Notes: a model not told the origin generated them from the letters alone. DNA of 64,000 nt from Phocaeicola dorei (GCF_013009555.1 NZ_CP046176.1:4991501-5055500); one strand, 5' to 3'; shown: positions 39,701 to 48,218, counted from the first letter of the stretch. Numbers and translations: made by a program.

Positions 39701-40783
39701 GGAATGAAAGAACCGGGATACTTCTCCATTATGGTCAGCAATGACGGGCATCCCATCCCCCACGATATGCAAGAAAAAATTTTCCAGCCTTTTGTGCAAA
39801 TCAAACAAACCTCCGGTGGGCAACGCACAGCCGGTACCGGCATCGGCCTGCCTTTGGCACGTTCCCTGGCAGAATTACATAAAGGAAAACTTTATTTAAA
39901 GGATAGGGAAGAAATCTGTTTCTGTGTCGAGCTTCCTGTCGATCAAGAAAAAGCCATACAGTTGCAAAAAGATTCCACTATCAGCCAGACCGGCAATATG
40001 CAAACAGTCATCCGGCAACACAGCACTAACATCTGTATTCTTGTAGTAGAGGATGACCCCGAGATGCAGAACTTTATTTGCGCACAACTGGAAACTGTAT
40101 ATTGCGTTATACGTGCATCTAATGGCAAGGAAGCCCTGCAAGTGCTATCAGAAAAGACAATCAGTCTGATTGTCAGTGATGTGATGATGCCCGAAATGGA
40201 TGGTTTCGAATTATGCCATACATTAAAGACCGATATAGAACATAGCCATATTCCTATCATTCTGCTCACAGCAAAAGTTACCATGCAATCCAAGATAGAA
40301 GGAATAGAACTAGGAGCCGACGACTATATAGAAAAACCTTTTTCTACGGAGTATTTATTGGCACGCATAGCGAACTTATTAAGCAATCAGGACAAATTGC
40401 GCCATGCTTTCACTTCATCACCTTTTGTGAACGCCAAAACCATTGCACTGAGCAAAGCAGATGAGAACTTTTTAGACAAACTAATAGAAGTAATTCAGAA
40501 GAACATTTCGGAACCCGATTTTAATGTGGATATATTAGCCGAGAAAATGAATATGAGCCGTTCCAGCCTGCATCGAAAAATAAAGGGAATCGCTCAAATT
40601 ACCCCCAATGAGTTTATTCAACTGGAACGGTTGAAAATGGCAGCCCAACTGATTCAATCCGGAGAATACAGAATCAATGAAGTATGCTATATTGTCGGTT
40701 TCAACTCTTCTTCCTATTTTGCCAAATGTTTTCAGAAACAATTTGGAGTACTGCCAAAAGATTTTTGCAAGAACGGCTCCTGA
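36788..40783 (+). CDS. Intact hybrid two-component system regulator (sensor, kinase, receiver, AraC)
   Basis: A 1331-residue HTCS. It has a signal peptide (about 1-22), Reg_prop propeller repeats (RNGFMWFGTKDGLNRYDG and many more, about 30-680), a Y_Y_Y domain, a transmembrane helix (about 779-799), a HisKA with phosphoacceptor H836 in FFTNIAHEIRTPL, an HATPase with N-box NLFNNAVKYA and G-box GTGIGLPLARS, a receiver with D1131 in VSDVMMPEMDG and the Lys in EKPFS, and an AraC helix-turn-helix (about 1225-1331). It senses a periplasmic oligosaccharide and activates the divergent susCD and enzyme genes (family knowledge). ATG 36788 is chosen over 36614 because it opens directly into a signal peptide, gives the usual HTCS length, and follows the predicted promoter. 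All catalytic residues are present, in contrast to the regulator at 13544-16423. Confidence 0.96.
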   Translation: MYKHLFLLISILFSLSSPCVHAERYYFQHLGLKNKLSQSSVLCITQDRNGFMWFGTKDGLNRYDGSNFRIFKHNHSNPHSLGNNNVNSLHENKDGKLWIGTDDGIYIYDPLTETFSKLTCKSQDSLCITQPIVQITTDTQKNIWIAVESQGVFLFDNDRQTLTHYAIPDAHLLSSICIDQQNAVWIGYNGKGLYYTDDHFQNFRLFQTQEGKNLFTDDQIFKIFPEQHNTLYTGSAKGGLKSINILTRTVTDLLPDSSQTESIFVRNIYPIDKKTLWVATERGIYTYNKETREIQHLTYNPNDDYSLSDNAIYSLYKDAEGGIWIGSYFGGIDYYPTQYATFEKYYPIIGQNSLSGKVVREFCEDEDGNLWIGTEDGGLNKFNPKTKEFSPCPLAGLHYNVHALSMDNHTLWIGTYSKGLYSLDLKTHRSRHYLMGHAENTLNDNNIYSMCRTSAGQLYIGTTTGLNLYNHETNDFTRIHKIDGIFVFNILEDSKGNIWFATYNSGIFKYNPRNNSWKNYVSTPGVPHGLPYNKVISIYEDSKQRLWFTMLGRGFCSFNQDTEEFTTYDSSQGLANDVIYKIVEANNDILWLTSNKGLIRFDLKTKTSNIYADNNGLLTNQFNYSSGIKSKDGTIYFGCINGFIAFKPESFTENTYFPPVAITDFLLFNKSADIGTKDSPLSQSVTYTREINLKYNQNSFAFRFAALCYAAPEENYLSYTLKGFDKEWYSTTKSSTASYTNLKPGDYTFCVKTANAKGEWSNDIKSIHIHIAPPFWKSPWAYLLYFILSAAGIGYIFYRFRKQITDKQRRQLEILEAEKEKEIYHAKIDFFTNIAHEIRTPLTLIKGPLENILHKENIDRNTIRENLDVMERNTLRLLDLTNQLLDFRKTETKGFRLNFMDCNISQLIRDTYIRFNPAAQQNGLKFQTDLPEQDFNAPVDKEALTKILSNLFNNAVKYATSSIHVSLIPPYGMKEPGYFSIMVSNDGHPIPHDMQEKIFQPFVQIKQTSGGQRTAGTGIGLPLARSLAELHKGKLYLKDREEICFCVELPVDQEKAIQLQKDSTISQTGNMQTVIRQHSTNICILVVEDDPEMQNFICAQLETVYCVIRASNGKEALQVLSEKTISLIVSDVMMPEMDGFELCHTLKTDIEHSHIPIILLTAKVTMQSKIEGIELGADDYIEKPFSTEYLLARIANLLSNQDKLRHAFTSSPFVNAKTIALSKADENFLDKLIEVIQKNISEPDFNVDILAEKMNMSRSSLHRKIKGIAQITPNEFIQLERLKMAAQLIQSGEYRINEVCYIVGFNSSSYFAKCFQKQFGVLPKDFCKNGS

Positions 40784-40828
40784 CACTGTAAGATAATTTA
40801 TATATGCGTATAAAATAGTCCTTTTAAA

Positions 40829-40860
40829 TTTGGCATAATGCCATGAATCCATTACATTTG
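40829..40860 (+). promoter_or_regulatory. Near-perfect Bacteroidetes promoter of the 3-methyladenine glycosylase gene
   Basis: TTTG at 40829-40832, 20 bases, then TACATTTG at 40853-40860 match the consensus exactly. Transcription would begin about 40867, so an in-frame ATG at 40843 lies upstream of the start site and the true start is ATG 40885. Confidence 0.8.
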
Positions 40861-40884
40861 TTCCATATCACAAATGATAGAATT

Positions 40885-41472
40885 ATGCAAGATATAACAA
40901 ACGGACGTTGCGGTTGGTGCGGAACAGACGAATTGTATGTGAAATACCATGATCAGGAGTGGGGAAAGTTAGTAACCGATGACAAGACGCTGTTTGAGTT
41001 TCTTGTATTGGAAAGTGCCCAAGCAGGACTAAGCTGGATAACGATTCTTAGAAAAAGAGAGGGATATCGTAAAGCCTTCTGTAATTTTGATGCCGAGTTG
41101 GTGGCACAAATGACCGATGAAGACGTTGAGCGGCTAATGCAATTTGAGGGCATTGTAAAAAACCGTCTGAAAATCAAATCGACAATCACGAATGCGAAAC
41201 TATTCCTTGCCGTACAAAAGGAATTCGGCAGTTTTTATAATTATACCCTGTCATTCTTTCCCGACAAAAAGCCGATTATCAACACATTCCGGTCATTGAG
41301 CGAGATTCCGGTATCCTCCCCCGAATCCGATGCCATGAGTAAAGATATGAAAAAACGAGGTTTCAAGTTCTTCGGAACTACGATTTGCTACGCCCATTTG
41401 CAAGCTTCAGGTTTTATCAACGATCATTTGACAGACTGTATTTGCCGGAAAGTTCCACAACAGAATTATTAA
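40885..41472 (+). CDS. tag: DNA-3-methyladenine glycosylase I
   Basis: This 195-residue protein excises 3-methyladenine from alkylated DNA. It shows the Tag family layout: N-terminal RCGWC, YHDQEWG, the helix-hairpin-helix region (LVLESAQAGLSWITILRKRE, FEGIVKNRLKIKSTI) and the C-terminal zinc site FINDHLTDC. The structural zinc ligands expected from E. coli Tag (an N-terminal Cys and His and a C-terminal His and Cys) are all available. ATG 40885 is chosen because it follows the promoter at 40829-40860 and puts MQDITNGRCGW in the usual N-terminal place. It stands alone, downstream of the PUL A regulator. Confidence 0.93.
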   Translation: MQDITNGRCGWCGTDELYVKYHDQEWGKLVTDDKTLFEFLVLESAQAGLSWITILRKREGYRKAFCNFDAELVAQMTDEDVERLMQFEGIVKNRLKIKSTITNAKLFLAVQKEFGSFYNYTLSFFPDKKPIINTFRSLSEIPVSSPESDAMSKDMKKRGFKFFGTTICYAHLQASGFINDHLTDCICRKVPQQNY

Positions 41473-42246
41473 CTCTGTTAACACTATCATCACCTTTTAT
41501 CGGAAACCTCAATATGTCTTTTCCTCCTTTTCTTTTCGAGAAAAATAGCAACGATATGACAGCCGGGATTGAATTCAAGACTATAAGGGTATCTGTAATT
41601 CAATAGTTTCATGCATATATCTTGACTGAGCCGAAAAGAAAGAGATGTTCTGTTCCCAGATTGCATAACAAAACATTTTTTGGCTTTGTGAGAGCAGTTG
41701 CTCTCACCTTTTGGGGCATCTCTCACCTCATCTCTCACCCTTTAAACGCTTTATTCATCGGGGGAAAGTGATAAAAGATGAGAGCATGAGAGATAAAATG
41801 TGTTTTTTGCATTGATAGGAGTAGTCCCGAAAGTTAACGGCATAACTTTCGGAAACAATGGAAGAAACTTCCTAAACTTATGCTGTCAGTTTGTAAAAAC
41901 CTCCCGTCGTGAAAGGGAAAATGTTCCGAGGAAAGACAACCTGTTTTATACGAATGTTCATGCGGCACTTCATGAACGTTCACGTAGGACTATATATACG
42001 TCCGCGTGAGGTTACACATATATATGTGGGAATCATCAATTTTTTGTTCATGTACAAAAACACAAGTTCCTATGCAAAAAAGATAAGGATGTTTTTTAAA
42101 AACATAAGTTCATTTTAAAAAAAGAACAAGACCTTTTTAAAAAACGAACTTATGTTATTTACCAACTTTTGCAAGCTAAATAACTTCTCTGCCAATCATC
42201 AAGATACACCTTCACCGGAAATCAAACTTCAGCCTGACAGGCACAC
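41473..42246. other. Gene-poor 774-base region rich in small palindromes
   Basis: No convincing gene is seen. The region has an 8-base perfect hairpin GTGAGAGC/GCTCTCAC (41688-41707, loop AGTT) followed by CTTTT, a possible tag terminator; a run of TCTCACC and GAGAG words (41700-41795); a GTTCATG/CATGAAC pair near 41955-41977; a CACATATATATGTG palindrome near 42015-42028; and AACATAAGTTC (42101-42111) against GAACTTATGTT (42146-42156) around A/T runs. Confidence 0.5.
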
Positions 42247-42560
42247 TTAATTGTAACCGGCATTTTGCCCGAACTCTTCTTTATTGATAATGGCATCCAG
42301 TTGAGTCTGAGGAATAGGACGTAGCAAATGATGCTCTTTTATATTCACTTTCGCATCCGGATTGTATGCTTTTACTCTTTCCAGCAGCTTACCGGTACGC
42401 TTCAAATCGAACCAACGTTGCTGCTCTCCTCCCAACTCACGGGCCCGTTCATCCAAAATAAAATCCAATGTCAACTGTTCCGGCTTTATCTCCATGGCGG
42501 CTTCCTTGCCGGGAATAGCTGCTCTTCTCCTTACCTCATTGATATAAGATGTTCCAAAAT
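42247..42560 (-). pseudogene. SusD C-terminal remnant
   Basis: An orphan fragment of about 105 codons with the last part of a SusD protein: INEVRRRAAIP, LDFILDERARELGGEQQRWFDLKRTGKLLERV, the family motif HHLLRPIPQTQLDAIIN and the ending FGQNAGYN before a TAA at 42247. A full SusD has about 500-600 residues, so the N-terminal four fifths are missing; the frame is blocked by a stop upstream near 42600. No susC or enzyme gene is near. The fragment next to a tRNA pair suggests the remains of a lost PUL. It is not expected to be functional. Confidence 0.85.
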
Positions 42561-42738
42561 CAAGGACTTCAGAACACAGTTCAGAGGAGTAAAGGACAGG
42601 ACTTTCTTTCTATTCAGACTGACTAAAATTTATGCTTAATCTATGAATCCCTCAGGTTTTTACGTTGACCCCCGAGATGTGGGAAGCGTTGTAGAATTTT
42701 CAAACTGAGCCGCAAATATGGTGCAATTTACTAAAATA

Positions 42739-42777
42739 AAAATCACAAATATCTAATAACTAGATATTTGTGATTTT
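42739..42777 (-). terminator. Strong terminator of the tRNA transcript
   Basis: Perfect 16-base arms (42739-42754 and 42762-42777, 7-base loop) are followed on the minus strand by TTTTTATTTT-type sequence. It lies just past the tRNA-Leu 3' end. Confidence 0.9.
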
Positions 42778-42783
42778 ATTTCG

Positions 42784-42868
42784 TACTCGAAGCGGGACTT
42801 GAACCCGCACAGCCACAATGGCCAAGGGATTTTAAGTCCCTCGTGTCTACCGATTCCACCATTCGAGC
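42784..42868 (-). tRNA. tRNA-Leu (anticodon TAA)
   Basis: An 85-base gene on the minus strand. The acceptor stem GCTCGAA pairs with TTCGAGT, and the T arm CGGGTTCAAGTCCCG and the long class II variable arm are visible. The anticodon loop is CTTAAAA, anticodon TAA, reading UUA. CCA is not encoded. It is the second of a two-tRNA transcript. Confidence 0.93.
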
Positions 42869-42884
42869 ATCCTCGACGAGAGAG

Positions 42885-42957
42885 AGCGGAAAACGAGACT
42901 CGAACTCGCGACCCTAACCTTGGCAAGGTTATGCTCTACCAACTGAGCTATTTCCGC
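42885..42957 (-). tRNA. tRNA-Gly (anticodon GCC)
   Basis: A 73-base gene on the minus strand. Acceptor arms GCGGAAA and TTTCCGC, a D arm with AGCTCAGTTGGTAGAGC, anticodon loop TTGCCAA (GCC) and T arm GCGAGTTCGAGTCTCGT are visible. It is 16 bases upstream of tRNA-Leu and cotranscribed with it. Confidence 0.94.
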
Positions 42958-42975
42958 CTTTTGTTTTAACGGATG

Positions 42976-43007
42976 CAAAGATAAGTCATTTTATAATACC
43001 AACCAAA
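42976..43007 (-). promoter_or_regulatory. Near-perfect Bacteroidetes promoter of the tRNA-Gly/tRNA-Leu pair
   Basis: On the minus strand TTTG (43004-43007), a 20-base spacer and TATCTTTG (42976-42983) fit the consensus exactly, 18 bases before the tRNA-Gly 5' end. Confidence 0.85.
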
Positions 43008-43027
43008 CTTTGCACCCATTTTTTTAT

Positions 43028-44026
43028 TTACAATCGTAAAATTCCCTCTATTTCGGCCAATTCTTCATTAGTAAAGTTCAAATTATCCAATGCATGAAGA
43101 TTATCTGCCAACTGTTTCACAGAACTTGTCCCCACAATAACAGAAGTCATTCGTTCGTCTTTCAAGACCCATGCCAATGCCATCTCAGCCAAAGTCTGGC
43201 CACGACGAGCGGCTATTTCATCCAACCGACGTGCTTTTCCTACTTTATCTTCTGTCACTTGATCTACTTTCAAAAATCCGGTAGAACGGGCCGCACGAGA
43301 ATGTTCCGGAATACCATGCAGATATTTTTTAGTCAGCAAGCCTTGCGCCAAAGGCGAAAATGCAATAAAACCGGAGCCTTGTTCTGCAGCCAATGGCAAT
43401 GATTTCTCCTCTACAGTACGGTCAAACATACTATAACGATATTGGCTAATGAGACACGGCACACCGGCAGCCCTCAACATTTCATAAGCTATTTTAGCTT
43501 GTGCTGGAGGGTATTTTGAAATACCCACATACAATGCCTTTCCTTGTTTCACTATATCAATCAATGCCTGCATTGTTTCCTCAACAGGAGTCACCCCATC
43601 ATAACGGTGACTATAGAATATATCAAAGTAATCCAAACCGGTACGACGCAAACTTTGATCAATGCTGGCCATTAAATTCTTACGCGAACTGTTTCCTCCA
43701 TAAGGTCCATCCCACATTTCATGCCCTGCTTTTGAGGAAATAATCAATTCATCACGATAACCTTGAAAATTTTCCTTTAAGATTTTACCAAAATTAATCT
43801 CAGCACTTCCCGGAATGGGGCCATAATTATTAGCCAAGTCAAAATGCGTAACCCCATTATCGAAAGCGTATTTAATCATATCGGTTGCCACACCGAAATC
43901 GTCCACACTGCCAAAATTATGCCACAAGCCTAAAGAGATACGAGGCAAAAGTAATCCGCTATTCCCACAGTATTTATACTGCATCTTGTCATAGCGCTCT
44001 GCTGAAGGTTGATATTTCATGATCAT
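43028..44026 (-). CDS. Aldo/keto reductase (YghZ-like)
   Basis: This 332-residue NAD(P)H-dependent oxidoreductase has the aldo/keto reductase barrel with the catalytic tetrad in view: Asp and Tyr in HFDLANNYG, Lys in ISSKAGHEMW and His in FYSHRYD. The C-terminal cofactor motif (VIVGTSSVKQLADNL) is present. The best-resembling group is E. coli YghZ, which reduces L-glyceraldehyde 3-phosphate and other aldehydes; substrate here is unknown. Two near-equal ATG starts exist (44026 and 44020). The gene follows argH after 17 bases and may be the last gene of that operon. Confidence 0.9.
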   Translation of the reverse strand: MIMKYQPSAERYDKMQYKYCGNSGLLLPRISLGLWHNFGSVDDFGVATDMIKYAFDNGVTHFDLANNYGPIPGSAEINFGKILKENFQGYRDELIISSKAGHEMWDGPYGGNSSRKNLMASIDQSLRRTGLDYFDIFYSHRYDGVTPVEETMQALIDIVKQGKALYVGISKYPPAQAKIAYEMLRAAGVPCLISQYRYSMFDRTVEEKSLPLAAEQGSGFIAFSPLAQGLLTKKYLHGIPEHSRAARSTGFLKVDQVTEDKVGKARRLDEIAARRGQTLAEMALAWVLKDERMTSVIVGTSSVKQLADNLHALDNLNFTNEELAEIEGILRL

Positions 44027-44043
44027 GCGATTTATAATTGTTT

Positions 44044-45384
44044 CTATCTACCCAAAAGGGATTGTTCTGCCTGCTCCATGACTGAGAAGTTAAAACCATC
44101 TACTACCTGTTGCATCAGATTTTCAATTCTGTCATTACACAAATTACCTATACTACCCTCATGAGTATGATGTACCTTCTTGTTGTGAGTAAATTTTCCG
44201 GCTTCTATATCCAAGCCCACCTTCTTATAAGCATCACGGAATGGCATGCCCTCAGAAGCCAGACGGTTAACCTCTTCCACACTAAATATATAAAGGTAAC
44301 GATCATCATCCAGAATATGCTCGTTGATTTTAATCTTGTCCATAATATAGGCAGCCATTTGCAAACACTCCTTCAGCTCCTGAAAAGCAGGCAGGAATAC
44401 TTCTTTTATAATCTGCAAATCACGGAAGTAACCCGAAGGCAGATTGTTCATTATCATCATAATTTGTTGGGGGAGAACCTGTATCTTGTTACACTTAGCC
44501 CGTGTCAGTTCGAACACATCGGGATTCTTCTTATGGGGCATAATACTGGAACCAGTTGTACACTCGTCCGGAAGTTTCACGAAGCCAAAATTCTGACTAC
44601 TAAACATACAAGCATCAAAAGCCATCTTAGAAACGGTTCCGGCAATAGAAGCCAAGGCAAAAGCTACATTACGTTCCATTTTGCCACGTCCCATCTGCGC
44701 ATATACCACATTATAGTTCATCGAATCAAAACCCAGCAGACTAGTAGTCATCTCACGGTTTAGCGGGAAAGAAGAACCATAACCGGCAGCAGACCCCAAC
44801 GGATTACGGTTGCACATTTTGAATGCGGCCTGCAGAAACATCATATCGTCCACCAAACTCTCTGCATACGCACCAAACCACAAGCCAAATGAAGAAGGCA
44901 TCGCTATCTGCAAATGGGTATATCCCGGCATCAGCACATCTTTATATTGATTGCTTTGAGAAATCAGCACATGGAAAAGCCGCTCTACTGCTTCGGCCAC
45001 TTCTTTTAATTCCGCACGAGTAAACAGCTTCAAATCCACCAGCACCTGGTCATTGCGTGAACGTCCACTATGAATTTTCTTCCCGACATCTCCCAACTTA
45101 CGCGTCAACATCAATTCTACTTGCGAGTGTACATCCTCTATACCATCCTCTATTACAAACTCTCCCTTTTCGGCAGAAGCATAGATATTTTTTAATTCCG
45201 CTAACAGCATTTCCAATTCTCCGGCCGTAAGCAAACCAATACTTTCCAACATGGTGATATGTGCCATTGAGCCCAATACATCGTGTTTAGCCAGATAAAG
45301 GTCCATTTCACGGTCACGTCCTACTGTAAAACGATCTATCTCCTCATTTACTCGGACATTTTTTTCCCAAAGTTTCTGTGCCAT
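44044..45384 (-). CDS. argH: Argininosuccinate lyase
   Basis: This 446-residue enzyme splits argininosuccinate into arginine and fumarate, the last step of arginine synthesis. The fumarase/aspartase signature is clear (TTGSSIMPHKKNPD), as are the HSGRSRNDQ and GYTHLQ substrate loops. The length is normal. It starts 15 bases after the SRPBCC gene and is followed by the aldo/keto reductase. Confidence 0.97.
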   Translation of the reverse strand: MAQKLWEKNVRVNEEIDRFTVGRDREMDLYLAKHDVLGSMAHITMLESIGLLTAGELEMLLAELKNIYASAEKGEFVIEDGIEDVHSQVELMLTRKLGDVGKKIHSGRSRNDQVLVDLKLFTRAELKEVAEAVERLFHVLISQSNQYKDVLMPGYTHLQIAMPSSFGLWFGAYAESLVDDMMFLQAAFKMCNRNPLGSAAGYGSSFPLNREMTTSLLGFDSMNYNVVYAQMGRGKMERNVAFALASIAGTVSKMAFDACMFSSQNFGFVKLPDECTTGSSIMPHKKNPDVFELTRAKCNKIQVLPQQIMMIMNNLPSGYFRDLQIIKEVFLPAFQELKECLQMAAYIMDKIKINEHILDDDRYLYIFSVEEVNRLASEGMPFRDAYKKVGLDIEAGKFTHNKKVHHTHEGSIGNLCNDRIENLMQQVVDGFNFSVMEQAEQSLLGR

Positions 45385-45399
45385 ATTTTTCTTTATTTT

Positions 45400-45804
45400 T
45401 TAATAAGGAATCATCGATAACATCTCAGCCAGTTTATCCACCCCATCCTGTAAAGGTTTAGTAACCATTGCCTTCATAAACATATTCACTTCTGCACGAA
45501 TAGTTACTTTCAGTTTTGCCTGCCCAGCCTCTACAGGCAAAATCTGAATCCACAAATTCATAGGGACCGGAGATTTTTCACTTTCGAATTTAACACATTT
45601 ACAAGGTTCACGTTCTATAATACGCAAAGTAATGCTTATGCCTTGTACCGTAAAACTTAAAGAATCACAGTCGAACTCCATACCTTGTACCTTGTCAGCC
45701 AATTTATCACGTACAGATTCCAAGTTACTTAAATCCGACAACTTATTAAACACCTGCTCCTGACTATAAGGAACATATTTCACACTACTCTCAAATTGTG
45801 CCAT
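45400..45804 (-). CDS. SRPBCC-family (START-like) small protein
   Basis: A 134-residue protein without signal peptide. It has the SRPBCC pattern: an opening strand ESSVKYVPYSQEQVF, a helical segment, a six-stranded region (SLSFTVQGISITLRIIE, PVPMNLWIQILPV, KLKVTIRAEV) and a long C-terminal helix (LQDGVDKLAEMLSMIPY). These folds hold hydrophobic ligands; what this one binds is not known. It lies between pyrE and argH, a Bacteroides-typical neighbourhood. Confidence 0.8.
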   Translation of the reverse strand: MAQFESSVKYVPYSQEQVFNKLSDLSNLESVRDKLADKVQGMEFDCDSLSFTVQGISITLRIIEREPCKCVKFESEKSPVPMNLWIQILPVEAGQAKLKVTIRAEVNMFMKAMVTKPLQDGVDKLAEMLSMIPY

Positions 45805-45830
45805 AATACCTGCTCTCTAAAAACACGAAA

Positions 45831-45870
45831 AGAACAATCCGGAAATCCATAAAAATTTCCGAACGGTTCT
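45831..45870 (-). terminator. Imperfect hairpin between pyrE and the SRPBCC gene
   Basis: Arms of 16 bases (45831-45846 and 45855-45870, 13 pairs) are followed on the minus strand by TTTCGTGTTTTT. It could terminate or attenuate pyrE transcription. Confidence 0.55.
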
Positions 45871-45901
45871 CTTCATATTATATTTGTTTTAAAACTATAA
45901 C

Positions 45902-46540
45902 TTATTTGCCTGCCTCCCAATGAGCCGGATCCTTTCTCCAGTTATCTAAAACAGAAACATCCTCTTCATTAATATATCCGGTTTTCAAGGCCGAATCCAA
46001 TACAGCTTCATAATTAGTCAGAGTAACCAAGTTCACTTTTGCTTCCTTGAACGCTTCAATTGCCACCGGGAAACCATAAGTAAATGCAGCGACCATACCA
46101 ATCACTTCACATCCGTCACGACGGATAGCTTCAACAGCTTTCAAGCTACTGCCGCCAGTTGAAATCAAGTCCTCAATAACTACGACTTTCATACCAGGAC
46201 GAAGTTCACCTTCAATCAGGTTTTCCAAGCCATGGTCTTTCGGAGTAGAACGAACATACACAAACGGCAGATTCAATTCTTCAGCCACCAAAGCTCCTTG
46301 AGGGATAGCCCCTGTCGCCACACCGGCAATAGCATCTACCTGACCGAACTTCTCCAGGACAATACGGCTAATCTCAAGTTTCACAAAATTACGAAGAGAA
46401 GGATACGAAAGAGTTTTGCGGTTATCACAATAAAAAGGCGACTTCCAACCGGATGCCCAAGTAAAAGGATTAGCCGGCTGCAACTTGATAGCCTTAATCT
46501 TCAGTAATTTCTCTGCGAATAATTTTTCTAAAGTCTTCAT
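45902..46540 (-). CDS. pyrE: Orotate phosphoribosyltransferase
   Basis: This 212-residue enzyme joins orotate to PRPP to make orotidine 5'-phosphate in pyrimidine synthesis. The PRPP loop VVVIEDLISTGGSS, the IAGVATGAIPQGALVA segment and KSPFYCDNRKTLSYP are characteristic. Start is ATG 46540. A minus-strand promoter box lies about 30 bases upstream, so pyrE does not depend on the disrupted comF upstream. Confidence 0.97.
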   Translation of the reverse strand: MKTLEKLFAEKLLKIKAIKLQPANPFTWASGWKSPFYCDNRKTLSYPSLRNFVKLEISRIVLEKFGQVDAIAGVATGAIPQGALVAEELNLPFVYVRSTPKDHGLENLIEGELRPGMKVVVIEDLISTGGSSLKAVEAIRRDGCEVIGMVAAFTYGFPVAIEAFKEAKVNLVTLTNYEAVLDSALKTGYINEEDVSVLDNWRKDPAHWEAGK

Positions 46541-46568
46541 AACTCAACTATATCTGATAAATATTGTG

Positions 46569-46576
46569 CAAAAATA
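46569..46576 (-). promoter_or_regulatory. Predicted -7 box of pyrE
   Basis: TATTTTTG on the minus strand matches TAnnTTTG, 29 bases before the pyrE start. The -33 element is weak. Confidence 0.5.
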
Positions 46577-47025
46577 TAGAAATACATCGAGATAATGAAA
46601 AATCGGACAAGGTATTTTTCTAAAAAATAGTTGTTGTTATCAAGATTCCCCTGCCAATGCCAAAGTAAGTACACTGATACGTAATCCGGGTATGCCACGA
46701 AAGGCATCAGCGCAAGAAACAACCGTAGCCCCTGTTGTCAGCACATCATCCACCAACAATAGATGCTTTCCTTCCAAGCCATCGGGGAAAATACAGGCAA
46801 ACAAATTTCGCACGTTTTCCCATCTTGCATATTGTCCTTTATGCGTCTGCGTATCAGTATATCTGCTTCTTATCACAACTTTAGTGTTCATAGGAATACC
46901 TGTCACCACCGAAACTCCCCGTGCCAAGCATTCACTCTGATTATACCCCCTTAAACGTTTTTTACGTTGATGTAACGGGACAGGAACAATCAAATCTATC
47001 CCATCAAAAAAATGAGAACACATAA

Positions 47026-47925
47026 GAAACTGTTTTGAATTGATTTAAGAATAATGTTATAGGGCTACATACAATTCAGAATCAGCCGGTCAATTGGAAA
47101 AATGTTATATCTTTAAAGGTACCAAACAATAAAGTTATGACACAGTATCCAACCGACCTGACTGAAAAACAGTGGCAAGTTATAAAAAATATTTTAGAGC
47201 CGCAAGCGAGGAACCGAAAACATTCGCTTAAAGAGATAATGAATGCCATCCTTTATATCAACAAGACCGGCTGCCAGTGGCGTATGCTTCCTTCTGACTT
47301 CGCCCCTTGGCAAACCGTCTATTACTACTTCCGTAAATGGAAGCTTGAAGGCGTGTTTGAAGAAGTGATGGATACCTTGCACGCTTTCATCCGTAAACAG
47401 GCAGGACGGCAGGAAAGTCCCAGTCTTGGCATCATGGATTCCAGAAGCGTAAAGACTTCCCATCATGTTGATTCAGACCGTGGTATAGACGGGAACAAGA
47501 AAATCAAAGGACGGAAAGAGCACATCATTGTCGATACGCTTGGCCTTCCGTTAGCCGTCGCAATCCATGAGGCCAACCTGCATGACAGCAAGGGCGCCCC
47601 ACAAGCCATAGAAAAACTCGCTTATAAATTTCCGCGTTTGGTGAAAATCCTGGCGGACGGAGGCTACAGGGGAGATTTGGCTGATTGGGTCAAGAAGAAA
47701 TTCGGATGGATATTGGAGGTCGTACTCAGACCGGACGAATGTCCATCCAAATTTCAGGTACTGCCCAAACGCTGGATTGTGGAACGCTCTTTCTCATGGC
47801 TGGAAAACTTCAGAAGGCTGACCATCGATTACGAATTCCTTGCTGAAACCGCAGAAGCTATGGTACAGATTGCATTCATCCAAATCATGCTTAACAGATT
47901 TATCGAATGAAATCAAAACAGCTTC
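47026..47925 (+). mobile_element. Complete IS5-family insertion sequence (900 bp)
   Basis: The ends are imperfect inverted repeats, 14 of 16 matching: GAAACTGTTTTGAATT at 47026 and, on the other strand, GAAGCTGTTTTGATTT ending at 47925. They are flanked by a 3-base target duplication TAA (47023-47025 and 47926-47928). TNA duplications are known for the IS1031 subgroup of IS5. One transposase fills the element. Both ends and the reading frame are intact, so it may be active. Confidence 0.93.
47137..47910 (+). CDS. IS5-family DDE transposase
   Basis: This 257-residue transposase has the N-terminal DUF4096-type region (LTEKQWQVIKNILEP, TGCQWRMLPSDFAPW) and the DDE catalytic triad: D101 in GIMDSRSVK, D174 in ILADGGYRG and E217 in RWIVERSFSWLENFRRL, the usual Y-(2)-R-(3)-E-like C1 signature region of the IS4/IS5 group. 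It ends 15 bases before the right end of the element. The gene is on the strand opposite to comF. Confidence 0.96.
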   Translation: MTQYPTDLTEKQWQVIKNILEPQARNRKHSLKEIMNAILYINKTGCQWRMLPSDFAPWQTVYYYFRKWKLEGVFEEVMDTLHAFIRKQAGRQESPSLGIMDSRSVKTSHHVDSDRGIDGNKKIKGRKEHIIVDTLGLPLAVAIHEANLHDSKGAPQAIEKLAYKFPRLVKILADGGYRGDLADWVKKKFGWILEVVLRPDECPSKFQVLPKRWIVERSFSWLENFRRLTIDYEFLAETAEAMVQIAFIQIMLNRFIE

Positions 47926-48218
47926 TAAGTTCAGATGCCATCATCCGCCCCATCACTTCACCCACTTCTTGATTACCATGATATTTCAGTTCATACAACA
48001 ACTGTCGGACATTCCCTCCCTTTGCATAATAAAGAAAAGAGGTGGCACGCTCCACCGGTATTTTTCCCCAGAAGTTACATTCTACAATATTATCTTTCCG
48101 TAAATGAAATTGAGTACGCGGAAGCCTTGACAAGCATTTCAAGCAAAGCACTCTCTCCCCTGATATAAGCTGCCGCCCACAAAGCAGACAACTATGTGGG
48201 AAAAATAAATTCCAAAGA

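Noticed and set aside
41385..42118. Small open frames in the gene-poor region after tag
   Set aside because: Overlapping, low-complexity, no start signals and no recognised family.
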